64,000 bases of DNA from JAFGVL01 sp963663245. Its GTDB lineage: Bacteria > Bacteroidota > Bacteroidia > Bacteroidales > Paludibacteraceae. The translations under genes were made by a program, and so were the position numbers. The DNA is taken from NCBI GenBank assembly GCA_963663245.1, contig OY760143.1:2454692-2518691 (forward strand). Reading direction: 5' to 3'. Of this stretch, positions 26,419 to 32,644 are shown in pieces (positions within the stretch are counted from its first letter, which is position 1; every line of letters starts with the position of its first letter). The notes below the pieces were generated by a model. It saw only the letters and a list, made by a program, of their open reading frames with translations. It ran no database searches and was not told the DNA's origin.

Positions 26419-27190
26419 ATTCTCATCAATCCCTACTACAGCTATCATTCTTGGCACAGGCTTAGGTGAATTAGCAACTCAAATTACAGATAAAGAAGAA
26501 GTCTCTTACGAAGACATTCCCAATTTTCCTGTATCTACTGTAGAAGGTCATAGTGGAAAACTGATACTTGGGAAACTTGGAGAAAAGAAAGTATTAGCCA
26601 TGCAAGGCCGTTTTCATTATTATGAAGGTTACGAGATGAAAGAAGTAACCTTTCCTGTTAGAGTTATGGCAGCATTAGGCATCAAAACCTTATTACTCTC
26701 CAATGCTTCTGGCGGTATGAATCCTGCTTTTGAAATTGGAGACATTATGATTATTCGCGACCACATTAACCTCTTTCCTGAGCATCCTTTACGTGGGAAA
26801 AACCATACTGAATTAGGAACTCGCTTCCCAGATATGAGCGAGGCTTATTCTAAAAACCTTATTACCAAAGCAAAAAAAATTGCTAAAAAAAATAATATTA
26901 ATGTACAACAAGGTGTATATGTAGGAACCCAAGGGCCTACTTTTGAAACACCATCAGAGTACCAATATTTTCATATTATTGGAGGAGATGCTGTTGGTAT
27001 GAGTACTGTCCCAGAAGTAATTGTTGCAAACCACGCTAAAATGGAATGTTTTGCCCTGTCTATTATTACTGATTTAGGAGTTCCTGGTAAAATTGTAGAA
27101 GTCACGCACGAAGAAGTGCAAGAGATTGCGAATAAGGTACAGCCAAAAATGACTTTAATAATGCGAGAACTGATTGCAGGGATAAATTAA
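26375..27190 (+). CDS. punA: Purine nucleoside phosphorylase
   Basis: A 271-aa trimeric-type purine nucleoside phosphorylase for purine salvage. Motifs: ILGTGLGELA (phosphate site), GRFHYYEGYEM, LLSNASGGMNP and GTQGPTFETPSEY, then GGDAVGMSTVPE. The N-terminal helix (KIKQTADYLKNK) is normal for this family and lies in the part overlapping lpxK, so the ATG at 26375 is probably correct and 44 nt are used in two frames. A terminator follows. Confidence 0.93.
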   Translation: MLAKIKQTADYLKNKFSSIPTTAIILGTGLGELATQITDKEEVSYEDIPNFPVSTVEGHSGKLILGKLGEKKVLAMQGRFHYYEGYEMKEVTFPVRVMAALGIKTLLLSNASGGMNPAFEIGDIMIIRDHINLFPEHPLRGKNHTELGTRFPDMSEAYSKNLITKAKKIAKKNNINVQQGVYVGTQGPTFETPSEYQYFHIIGGDAVGMSTVPEVIVANHAKMECFALSIITDLGVPGKIVEVTHEEVQEIANKVQPKMTLIMRELIAGIN

Positions 27191-27228
27191 AGAGAAATTT
27201 CAGGCAAAAGCGCAAAGGTAATATACGA

Positions 27229-27266
27229 AGAGAGCTCAGAGATTTTATAACTCTGCGCTCTCTTTA
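27229..27266 (+). terminator. Terminator after punA
   Basis: AAGAGAGCTCAGAG and CTCTGCGCTCTCTT form a stem with one two-base mismatch and an 8-nt loop, followed by T-rich sequence. Confidence 0.7.
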
Positions 27267-27401
27267 TTTATTCCATCTTGATTCTTGTTGATTGCTGCGA
27301 TTAAATAATACACCCTATCTACAATACATCTTAAAAAAACTCAAGCAGAATTGTTGTTTTATATTTTATAGTATTTTTATACTACATTAATCAGCACAAA
27401 A

Positions 27402-27783
27402 ATGCCTGAGAAATACCAACAAAAATATCGCACTACATCCATCCGTTTACAAAATTGGTATTATCCATCGAAGGGTGCTTATTTTATAACAATATGTACA
27501 AAACATCCAATTGGCTGCATTTGTGGCAATGCCGAATCATGTGCATGGGGTCATTATATTGGATGGGGATGGCGTTGATTTAGAGGCCTTGCACACAAGA
27601 CCTCTATCGAAAAATATCCTTATAGCAAACATATCTCCTAAACAAAATACCCTATCATCCATTATACAATCATACAAATCTGCCGTAACCAAACACGCAC
27701 ACCGTTTAGGATATGAATTTGAATGGCAATCATTGTATTACGATCACATCATCCGCAATGAACTATCGTATCAACGGATAACG
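27402..27783 (+). pseudogene. Decayed RAYT (REP-associated tyrosine) transposase
   Basis: The N-terminal part (MPEKYQQKYR...WYYPSKGAYFITICT) and a second frame (FVAMPNHVHGVIILDGD, then IIQSYKSAVTKHAHRLGYEFEWQSLYYDHIIRN, cited in part) both belong to the TnpA_REP/IS200-like family. The HUH histidines are in MPNHVHG. About 50 codons between the ICT and AFVAMPN segments are missing, with a frame change, and the C-terminus stops short after YQRI near 27780, so the gene cannot be active. The ORF then runs on into the opposite-strand parE. Palindromic REP-like sequences nearby are candidate former substrates. Confidence 0.8.
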
Positions 27784-27799
27784 GTTGGGGTATGTGAGC

Positions 27800-28102
27800 T
27801 TATTTTTCTTTTACTCGATTCTCTAAATTCATTTGTTCATGAAGAATTCTTATAATCTCAATTTCATTTTCCTTAATTTCACGGTAGAAAATGATATGTT
27901 TCCCAATTCCTAATCCTCTTAATTTTTCTTTTATTTCAGAATAATCTTTACCAAGAAAAGGTTTGGAAGCAACATCGTCAAAAGCATCAACGATTAAATT
28001 GTAATATTTATCAGCTTGTTCTTCTGACCAACTATCAAAAGTATAACTCCAGATATCAGTAAGATCATCTACGGCTTTAACTGTTAGTTTATAATTAGCC
28101 AT
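27800..28102 (-). CDS. parE: ParE/RelE family toxin
   Basis: A 100-aa RelE/ParE-superfamily toxin: it begins YKLTVKAVDDLTDIWSYT and holds KPFLGKDYSEI, GKHIIFYREI and IEIIRILHEQMN, the usual ParE arrangement ending in the conserved beta-strand with arginine. ParE toxins poison DNA gyrase. Its start overlaps the antitoxin gene by 8 bp, the standard TA order with antitoxin first. Its 3' end abuts the RAYT pseudogene. Confidence 0.88.
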   Translation of the reverse strand: MANYKLTVKAVDDLTDIWSYTFDSWSEEQADKYYNLIVDAFDDVASKPFLGKDYSEIKEKLRGLGIGKHIIFYREIKENEIEIIRILHEQMNLENRVKEK

Positions 28103-28346
28103 TGACTTTCTTATTATTTTTGATTCTTTCTAAATGAGATTTTGGATTAAAATCTTTAGCTATTCCACTATTAATTCCTTCATTTATTGCAGCTTTTAGT
28201 GCAATTGTTTTATTTTCTTCTTCTTCTAAAAGTCGAAGACCAGCACGAACTACTTCGCTAGCATTTTTGTAGCGTCCTTCAGAGATTCTACCTTGAATGA
28301 ATTTGTCAAAATAGTTCCCGATTGATATTGATGTATTTCTATTCAT
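28095..28346 (-). CDS. parD: ParD family antitoxin
   Basis: An 83-aa ribbon-helix-helix antitoxin: NTSISIGNYFDKFIQ, then RYKNASEVVRAGLRLLEEEE (DNA-binding N-terminal half), with a disordered C-terminal part that would wrap ParE. It pairs with parE directly downstream. The 15-bp palindrome upstream is a likely autoregulatory operator. Confidence 0.9.
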   Translation of the reverse strand: MNRNTSISIGNYFDKFIQGRISEGRYKNASEVVRAGLRLLEEEENKTIALKAAINEGINSGIAKDFNPKSHLERIKNNKKVNG

Positions 28347-28368
28347 AATAAATAATTTTCCTTAAATA

Positions 28369-28383
28369 TACCAATAATTGGTA
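28369..28383. promoter_or_regulatory. ParD operator palindrome
   Basis: TACCAATAATTGGTA is a perfect inverted repeat around one central base, about 23 bp upstream of the parD start, and it overlaps a -7-like TATATTTA on the minus strand. ParD autorepression is usual in this family. Confidence 0.65.
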
Positions 28384-28513
28384 CAAGCTCCAAGTTTATC
28401 ACAATTTTTATAATCTCACATAACTGATTATATAATTAACAACCCAGGGAAATGGGCAGAAGATCGGATGAAGAGGAATATAGAAAAAGGGGATGGCTCA
28501 GCATCAGTACAGG

Positions 28514-28527
28514 CGTAGCATGCTACG
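28514..28527. repeat. REP-like palindrome
   Basis: CGTAGCATGCTACG is a perfect 14-bp palindrome within a locally more GC-rich stretch (28441-28570) between parD and the DUF4468 gene. It fits the form of REP sequences mobilised by RAYT enzymes. The surrounding 130 bp hold no convincing gene. Confidence 0.5.
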
Positions 28528-28571
28528 TCTCCACCAAAGAGCAGCTACATCTCCAAAGCCTCTACACAACC

Positions 28572-29291
28572 CTACCAATCATCTGTATTTGCTTTATTAT
28601 CTACGATGCCATACATAATCTTTTTTACTTCTTCTATGGTAGTAATACAAATAGTAGTTAAGTCATCAAAAGCTTTTGTTTCTGAAATATTGCTGCCTTT
28701 ATTCAATGAGTTCTTTAATTGAGCAGATATTACCTTTTCTGAATCTGTAATACGCATTAATTGCAATGGCGCACTTCGTCCAATAGATTTTGCATAATCC
28801 ATATGTACCGAACTAATAGGTAATTGTTGCACATCAACTTTAAAGCGTTGCACCGTAAATTTTATTCTAATTTTCTTCTTTTTAATATCAACTCTGTACA
28901 ATAAATCGGCACTAAAGGTGTATACATTATTCGTTTTGGTTGTTGAGTTCATATACTCATAACCTGTTTTCGAATAGTTCTTTAAAAAACGATTCCCTTC
29001 TAATTTTCCTAATTTTCTATCTTTAAGCGTTAACTCACTTTTTGCGTCTTTATAGGGTGGTGTAAAATAAGTCACTAGCTTATTATACATTTCATCTTTA
29101 AAAAGATCAATATTGTCTATAATACATATAAACTGTAATTCGTTTTTCTCATTGATAAAAATCTGATAACCCTTTACGCTATCTTGCTCCAACACATATG
29201 GAACTAAATTTTTCTTATTGGGCTGTACTCTTTGTGCTACTAAATTAAATGCTGCTAAAATGAAAAGAGAAAGGATTAATAATTTCTTCAT
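28572..29291 (-). CDS. DUF4468-like secreted protein
   Basis: A 239-aa protein with signal peptide MKKLLILSLFILAAFNLVAQ. The central part (YSKTGYEYMNSTTKTNNVYTFSADLLYRVDIKKKKIRIKFTVQRF, cited as YTFSADLLYRVDIKK) resembles the Bacteroidetes DUF4468 domain with its TBP-like fold. Function unknown; a periplasmic or surface location is expected. A -7 box, TATATTTG on the minus strand at 29314-29321, lies about 23 bp upstream. Confidence 0.65.
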   Translation of the reverse strand: MKKLLILSLFILAAFNLVAQRVQPNKKNLVPYVLEQDSVKGYQIFINEKNELQFICIIDNIDLFKDEMYNKLVTYFTPPYKDAKSELTLKDRKLGKLEGNRFLKNYSKTGYEYMNSTTKTNNVYTFSADLLYRVDIKKKKIRIKFTVQRFKVDVQQLPISSVHMDYAKSIGRSAPLQLMRITDSEKVISAQLKNSLNKGSNISETKAFDDLTTICITTIEEVKKIMYGIVDNKANTDDW

Positions 29292-29460
29292 GCTACGTAA
29301 TTTTGAATTTTAGCAAATATAAGGAAATTTGTGGGGGAATTGAAATGAGAAGCTGGCTTGCTTTTATTTAGAATAAAACTAGAAGGAAAAGATGTTGAAT
29401 AATTACTGATGATCGTATCAATATTGTGAATATAAATGAAAAAGATAAACTAAAAAAACA

Positions 29461-29570
29461 CTCTGCTCTCAAGCTATTTATCAAAAATAACAAGAATTTA
29501 TAAAGTTAGTATTTTATTAATTTATCTAATTGTTTTTTACCACACGATGTAATCGTGCGAGAGCGGGGGG
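29461..29570. repeat. REP/MITE-like element copy a
   Basis: Starts CTCTGCTCTC and ends GTGCGAGAGCGGGGGG. It aligns with copies b and d throughout, but the left-end hairpin (CACGATTGCATCGTG in the others) is missing; the right-end hairpin CACGATGTAATCGTG is present. It sits 28 bp after the stop of the leftward lipoprotein gene. Confidence 0.75.
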
Positions 29571-29598
29571 ACTTTTTCAAAAGCAATAATTTGAATTA

Positions 29599-30120
29599 TT
29601 ACTTTATCCAAATATTGGTACTGTCTAGCTTCGGCAAAAAATGCTTATAATGATAAACATCTATTGGATCTTTATAAGATGTTTTATTATCCTCAACAGA
29701 CTCTGTAATAATAAATGTAGTGTCGTTTAGAATTTCCCCAATACATTTATATGTAGGCAAACCTCCCCCAACAGAAGGACCCCATTTTTCATACTCAATA
29801 GCATTTCCAGTTATGATAAAGACACCCCAACAATCTTTTGTGTCTTTAATAATAGAATACCTTTCAATAATTTCTTGTTCTACAATATTTAAATCTAATG
29901 ATGAATATCCATAGGTGTGTAATATTATTCCATCTCTATATAAAAAGAAAACATTAGTAAAATTTTGTTCAACATCCTGTACATAATAATACCCGTCAAT
30001 TTTTAAATCAGCACCATAATAAGGAGATTTTGTTAACGAGATGTCTTCATCTTTACAGCCATTAAAAGAAACAAGGATGAAGAAAAGTACGCTTATTTTT
30101 ATAATATTGATGTATTTCAT
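29599..30120 (-). CDS. Lipoprotein, putative immunity protein paralogue
   Basis: A 173-aa predicted lipoprotein with lipobox FNGC at residues 19-22. It is clearly paralogous to the lipoprotein at 32131-32616: both share KxDGYYY, a YR(D/N)GII motif, WGV(F/Y), (I/F)E(Y/F)EKW and ILND(T/S)(T/L)(F/L)II in the same order. That paralogue lies directly after the RHS toxin, and this copy lies directly after a displaced tip homologous to the RHS C-terminus. A role as the cognate immunity protein of a displaced toxin is therefore inferred, not shown. Confidence 0.65.
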   Translation of the reverse strand: MKYINIIKISVLFFILVSFNGCKDEDISLTKSPYYGADLKIDGYYYVQDVEQNFTNVFFLYRDGIILHTYGYSSLDLNIVEQEIIERYSIIKDTKDCWGVFIITGNAIEYEKWGPSVGGGLPTYKCIGEILNDTTFIITESVEDNKTSYKDPIDVYHYKHFLPKLDSTNIWIK

Positions 30121-30137
30121 TTTAACATATATTTATT

Positions 30138-30323
30138 TTACCATAAAGAACTACCTGTACCTGTTCCAACACCCATATAATATGAATCAGGATATTCATC
30201 TTTCATCACTCTAAACCATTTTGCTTTTCCTTTAGTTATTTTATCATGAGCTAACTCATTTTGAAAATAACAACGAATATCTTCCGAATTCCTGCCAAAT
30301 TTAAAAATCCTCTGCTCTCGCAC
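30138..30323 (-). pseudogene. Displaced RHS toxin tip (C-terminal fragment)
   Basis: The frame opens inside repeat copy b and reads into FKFGRNSEDIRCYFQNELAHD and ends GTGTGSSLW. The RHS toxin at 32645-39451 ends YRAGWNSDGIRHAIQNRAAHS and NPYTLW: NS(D/E)xIR, QN, AH and the final LW align. Only about the last 55 residues of that toxin domain are present, so this is a tip remnant cut by the repeat. The paralogous lipoprotein gene starts 17 bp downstream. Confidence 0.7.
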
Positions 30324-30431
30324 GATTGCATCGTGTGATTCATCAAAAACAACAAGTATTTATCAAGTTAGAATTTTATTCATTAGTTAAGCTGTTTTTT
30401 TTCACACGATGCAATCGTTCGGCAGCGGGGG
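30309..30431. repeat. REP/MITE-like element copy b
   Basis: About 123 bp with imperfect terminal inverted repeats of about 30 bp: the left end CCTCTGCTCTCGCACGATTG and the reverse complement of the right end, CCCCCGCTGCCGAACGATTG, align. Each end holds a small hairpin (CACGAT-TGC-ATCGTG on the left). It is nearly identical to copy d over its whole body. Confidence 0.85.
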
Positions 30432-30470
30432 CTTATAAAGTAAAAAAAACCGGACTTGCCAGGCTTTTCT

Positions 30471-30653
30471 CTATTCTATATTGATTTGTAACACTCCTTT
30501 TTTACCTAACTTACCATATTTCTTATAAGCTTCTTCTTTATCAAACTTAATTATGGATTTTATTTTAGGCTTGTAGTTTTTCGAGAAAAACACTTGCTTA
30601 TCTTTCTTCTTTTCTAAAAACATCCCATTAACATCAATCCTCTGCTCTCGCAC
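30471..30653 (-). pseudogene. Displaced fragment with TonB-plug-like C-terminus
   Basis: The frame opens in repeat copy c and continues DVNGMFLEKKKDKQVFFSK to KEEAYKKYGKLGKKGVLQIN. The last part resembles the (A/T)xxxYGxxGxxGVxxI motif at the end of TonB plug and M56/STN-linked domains. No complete gene can be built, and the fragment is bounded by repeats c and b. It may be the remnant of another displaced cassette, but no immunity-like gene follows it. Confidence 0.5.
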
Positions 30654-30690
30654 GATTGCATCGTGTGATTTATCAAGTAAGTATTTTATT
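30639..30690. repeat. REP/MITE-like element copy c (truncated)
   Basis: The left end (CCTCTGCTCTCGCACGATTG and its hairpin) is identical to copies b and d; an internal stretch (CATCAAAAACAACAAGTATT in copy b) is deleted, and the element stops near 30690 without the right end. From here to 31143 no gene is seen, only a terminator, a tRNA scar and a lone minus-strand -7 box (31084-31091). Confidence 0.75.
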
Positions 30691-30882
30691 AGGGGTAAAG
30701 TAACAAATATTAAAACTAGGAAGCAAATTAATTAGTATCTTAAGAGGCTTTATACTTCCAAATAAAAAGAGAATTCAGCTACAACAGAATACATTAACCG
30801 TAACATCCATGTGATTTCTGGTTTACATGAGACTGTTGAATCAACCTAAAACGGCAAAAAGAAAGGAGAAAAATGCGGACAT

Positions 30883-30917
30883 AAAAAAGCACTCAAAATA
30901 TTTATTTTGAGTGCTTT
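30883..30917 (-). terminator. Terminator next to the tRNA-Phe scar
   Basis: AAAGCACTCAAAA and TTTTGAGTGCTTT form a 13-bp stem; on the minus strand the stem is followed by a T run. It lies just beyond the 14-bp tRNA 3'-end copy, as a displaced original tRNA terminator would. Confidence 0.75.
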
Positions 30918-30922
30918 ACGAA

Positions 30923-30936
30923 GTGGTACCACCGGG
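30923..30936 (-). repeat. 14-bp copy of the tRNA-Phe 3' end (putative att scar)
   Basis: GTGGTACCACCGGG is identical, in the same orientation, to 41414-41427, which covers the 3' end of the intact tRNA-Phe gene. The sequence on the other side (TCTATTGG) is unrelated to the tRNA. This is the classical layout of a far-end attachment site after integration at a tRNA gene. No integrase gene is in the window. Confidence 0.55.
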
Positions 30937-31143
30937 TCTATTGGTGATTTATTAGTTTTACTTCTACAAAAGGGAAGTGATTCGTTTTCGCTAAGCTAAG
31001 TCAACCCAAAAGTCAACCTTTTTTGTTCTTCTGTATGCTTTAATATTCAATATTTTGCAAAACTCTCTTTTGGGTTTGCTTTACAAAGATAAGGAAAATT
31101 ACTATTGAAATCTCAACTTCAAAAATGATTGGAACAACAGAAA

Positions 31144-31734
31144 TCAGTCTTTATTATCGAGACTATATTTAAAAACATTACTTGTGTTTCTAATAGCAGA
31201 AATCACATCCCTTATATCACAAACTTGGCGCTGCCTCTTAATGATTTTATACTTATTATCTATCTTATACTCAAGGATCCATCTTGGTGAATCATCAAAC
31301 ATAATCACCTCTTCAAATTCTGGTTCAAGGGGATTTATATTCCAGATCAAGTTACATTCATCTCGAATTAACTCTATTGCTGAAGTTTCTAAAACTTTAT
31401 CAACAGTTGAATACATAATATTCTTTCTAAAATCTAAAGAATCGGCTTTAATAATATATTTATTTTTATATTTTATTATTTCAACGACTAAGAAATAATC
31501 TCCAGAATAGAATAATCGATAACATTCATTTATCGATAAGTCATTATACACTCTTTCAGAATTAGCAGCTCTAAGAATTCTACTAAAATAAACATTTTGA
31601 ATAGAATCAGACTTTTTATTAACACTAAAACTATTAGCAGGAAAAAAAAATGCGTCTATCTTCAGGCTATCCATCTGAGCAAAACTCAGATGAAAAAATA
31701 AGGATAGCATTGTTGTTACAATTAAATATCTCAT
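31144..31734 (-). CDS. Secreted protein next to a displaced tip, possible immunity protein
   Basis: A 196-aa protein with a Sec signal peptide (MRYLIVTTMLSLFFHLSFAQ). No family is recognised; the mature part is mixed alpha/beta. It follows, by 22 bp and in the same direction, the fragment with an HTHP motif, in the position that an immunity gene occupies in toxin cassettes. That role is inference from context. Composition is like its neighbours. Confidence 0.45.
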   Translation of the reverse strand: MRYLIVTTMLSLFFHLSFAQMDSLKIDAFFFPANSFSVNKKSDSIQNVYFSRILRAANSERVYNDLSINECYRLFYSGDYFLVVEIIKYKNKYIIKADSLDFRKNIMYSTVDKVLETSAIELIRDECNLIWNINPLEPEFEEVIMFDDSPRWILEYKIDNKYKIIKRQRQVCDIRDVISAIRNTSNVFKYSLDNKD

Positions 31735-31755
31735 AATATATATAATTATTTTGAA

Positions 31756-31994
31756 CTAAGGAGTAACAAATTCGGGTAGAGTCACATTTTGCATGCCATC
31801 ATTCTCGTTATCCCACAATTTTGTTTTATAATGACCATCCCAACCCATAGCTCCTCCTTTAACATTCATTTTACTTAGCACATCTAAGTCGTCTGTATTA
31901 ATATAAGAAGATAAAGGGTGTGTATGATAAAACCTTGTTACACTTAATGGGGATTCCATAATCGTTGTTCTATAATATGATTTGTTATTTTTAA
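31756..31994 (-). pseudogene. Displaced toxin-tip fragment with HTHP (JAB-like) motif
   Basis: The frame is open from a stop inside repeat copy d and reads through EVKNNKSYYRTTIMESPLSV to TRFYHTHPLSSYINTDDLDV and GGAMGWDG. H-x-H-P followed by S and D about 8 residues on resembles the JAB/MPN metallopeptidase core found at the ends of some RHS proteins. There is no proper start upstream of the repeat; the only ATG (31959) would give a 67-aa piece. It looks like a truncated tip, followed by a possible immunity gene. Confidence 0.5.
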
Positions 31995-32115
31995 CCTCTG
32001 CTCTCGCACGATTGCATCGTGTGATTCATCAAAAACAACAAGTATTTATCAAGTTAGAATTTTATTCATTAGTTAAGCTGTTTTTTTTCACACGATAAAA
32101 TCGTGCCAGCGGGGG
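31995..32115. repeat. REP/MITE-like element copy d
   Basis: About 121 bp, nearly identical to copy b; differences lie in the right-end hairpin (CACGATAAAATCGTG here). It begins 15 bp after the stop of the leftward lipoprotein gene and ends at the displaced HTHP fragment. Confidence 0.85.
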
Positions 32116-32130
32116 ATTTACTTAACTATT

Positions 32131-32616
32131 CTAATCAAAAAAGTCTACCCTGCTACTATCTGGTTTGTACGGTGTTTTATGGAACTGATAAGTAGATGTA
32201 CCAAATGAACTTGCTGGATTCTCAATTATTAAAGTACTGTCGTTAATAATAGTTCCATTGAATAATACTGTCGGATTTGGACCTCCATCAGAAGAAATCC
32301 ATTTCTCGAACTTTATGCTTTCATCATTTATTACATTGTAAACGCCCCATCTATACGAAATGTTGTATATGCTTTGAGTGTTGTTTTGATAATATACATC
32401 TATTTCTTCGATACTATTACCATATGTTGAAGTGTGAATTATTCCGTTTCTGTAAAAAAAGAAACAATCAATGTCATTCACACTGTTTTGAGTGTAATAA
32501 TACCCATCAAATCTCAACTTATCCCCTAAGTAATTTTGTTGCTTAAGGGTTAAATCTTCTCTGCTTTTACAGGATAAAATTGTAAAACAACACAATATAA
32601 TTAATAATGTTCTCAT
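32131..32616 (-). CDS. Lipoprotein next to the RHS toxin, putative immunity protein
   Basis: A 161-aa predicted lipoprotein, MRTLLIILCCFTILSC with lipobox ILSC, starting 28 bp after the RHS stop. ATG at 32616 is preferred, since the longer frame starts inside RHS and lacks a signal. Its mature domain is paralogous to 29599-30120 (shared DGYYY, FYRNGII, WGVYNV, FEKW, IINDSTLII). Position after the toxin gene and pairing of a second copy with a homologous toxin tip support an immunity role. Confidence 0.65.
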   Translation of the reverse strand: MRTLLIILCCFTILSCKSREDLTLKQQNYLGDKLRFDGYYYTQNSVNDIDCFFFYRNGIIHTSTYGNSIEEIDVYYQNNTQSIYNISYRWGVYNVINDESIKFEKWISSDGGPNPTVLFNGTIINDSTLIIENPASSFGTSTYQFHKTPYKPDSSRVDFFD

Positions 32617-32644
32617 AATATTTGATTTCAGAGATAATAAATCT

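Noticed and set aside
28452..28661. Plus-strand 69-aa open frame over the REP-like palindrome
   Set aside because: It overlaps the 3' end of the DUF4468 gene and the palindrome, and its translation shows no domain; not treated as a gene.
30781..30880. Possible IS3-family transposase end (YNRIH-like translation)
   Set aside because: Only five residues fit, with stops directly after; too weak to call.
30309..32115. CRISPR array reading of the palindromic repeats
   Set aside because: Copies are spaced irregularly with coding fragments between them and no cas genes; not CRISPR.
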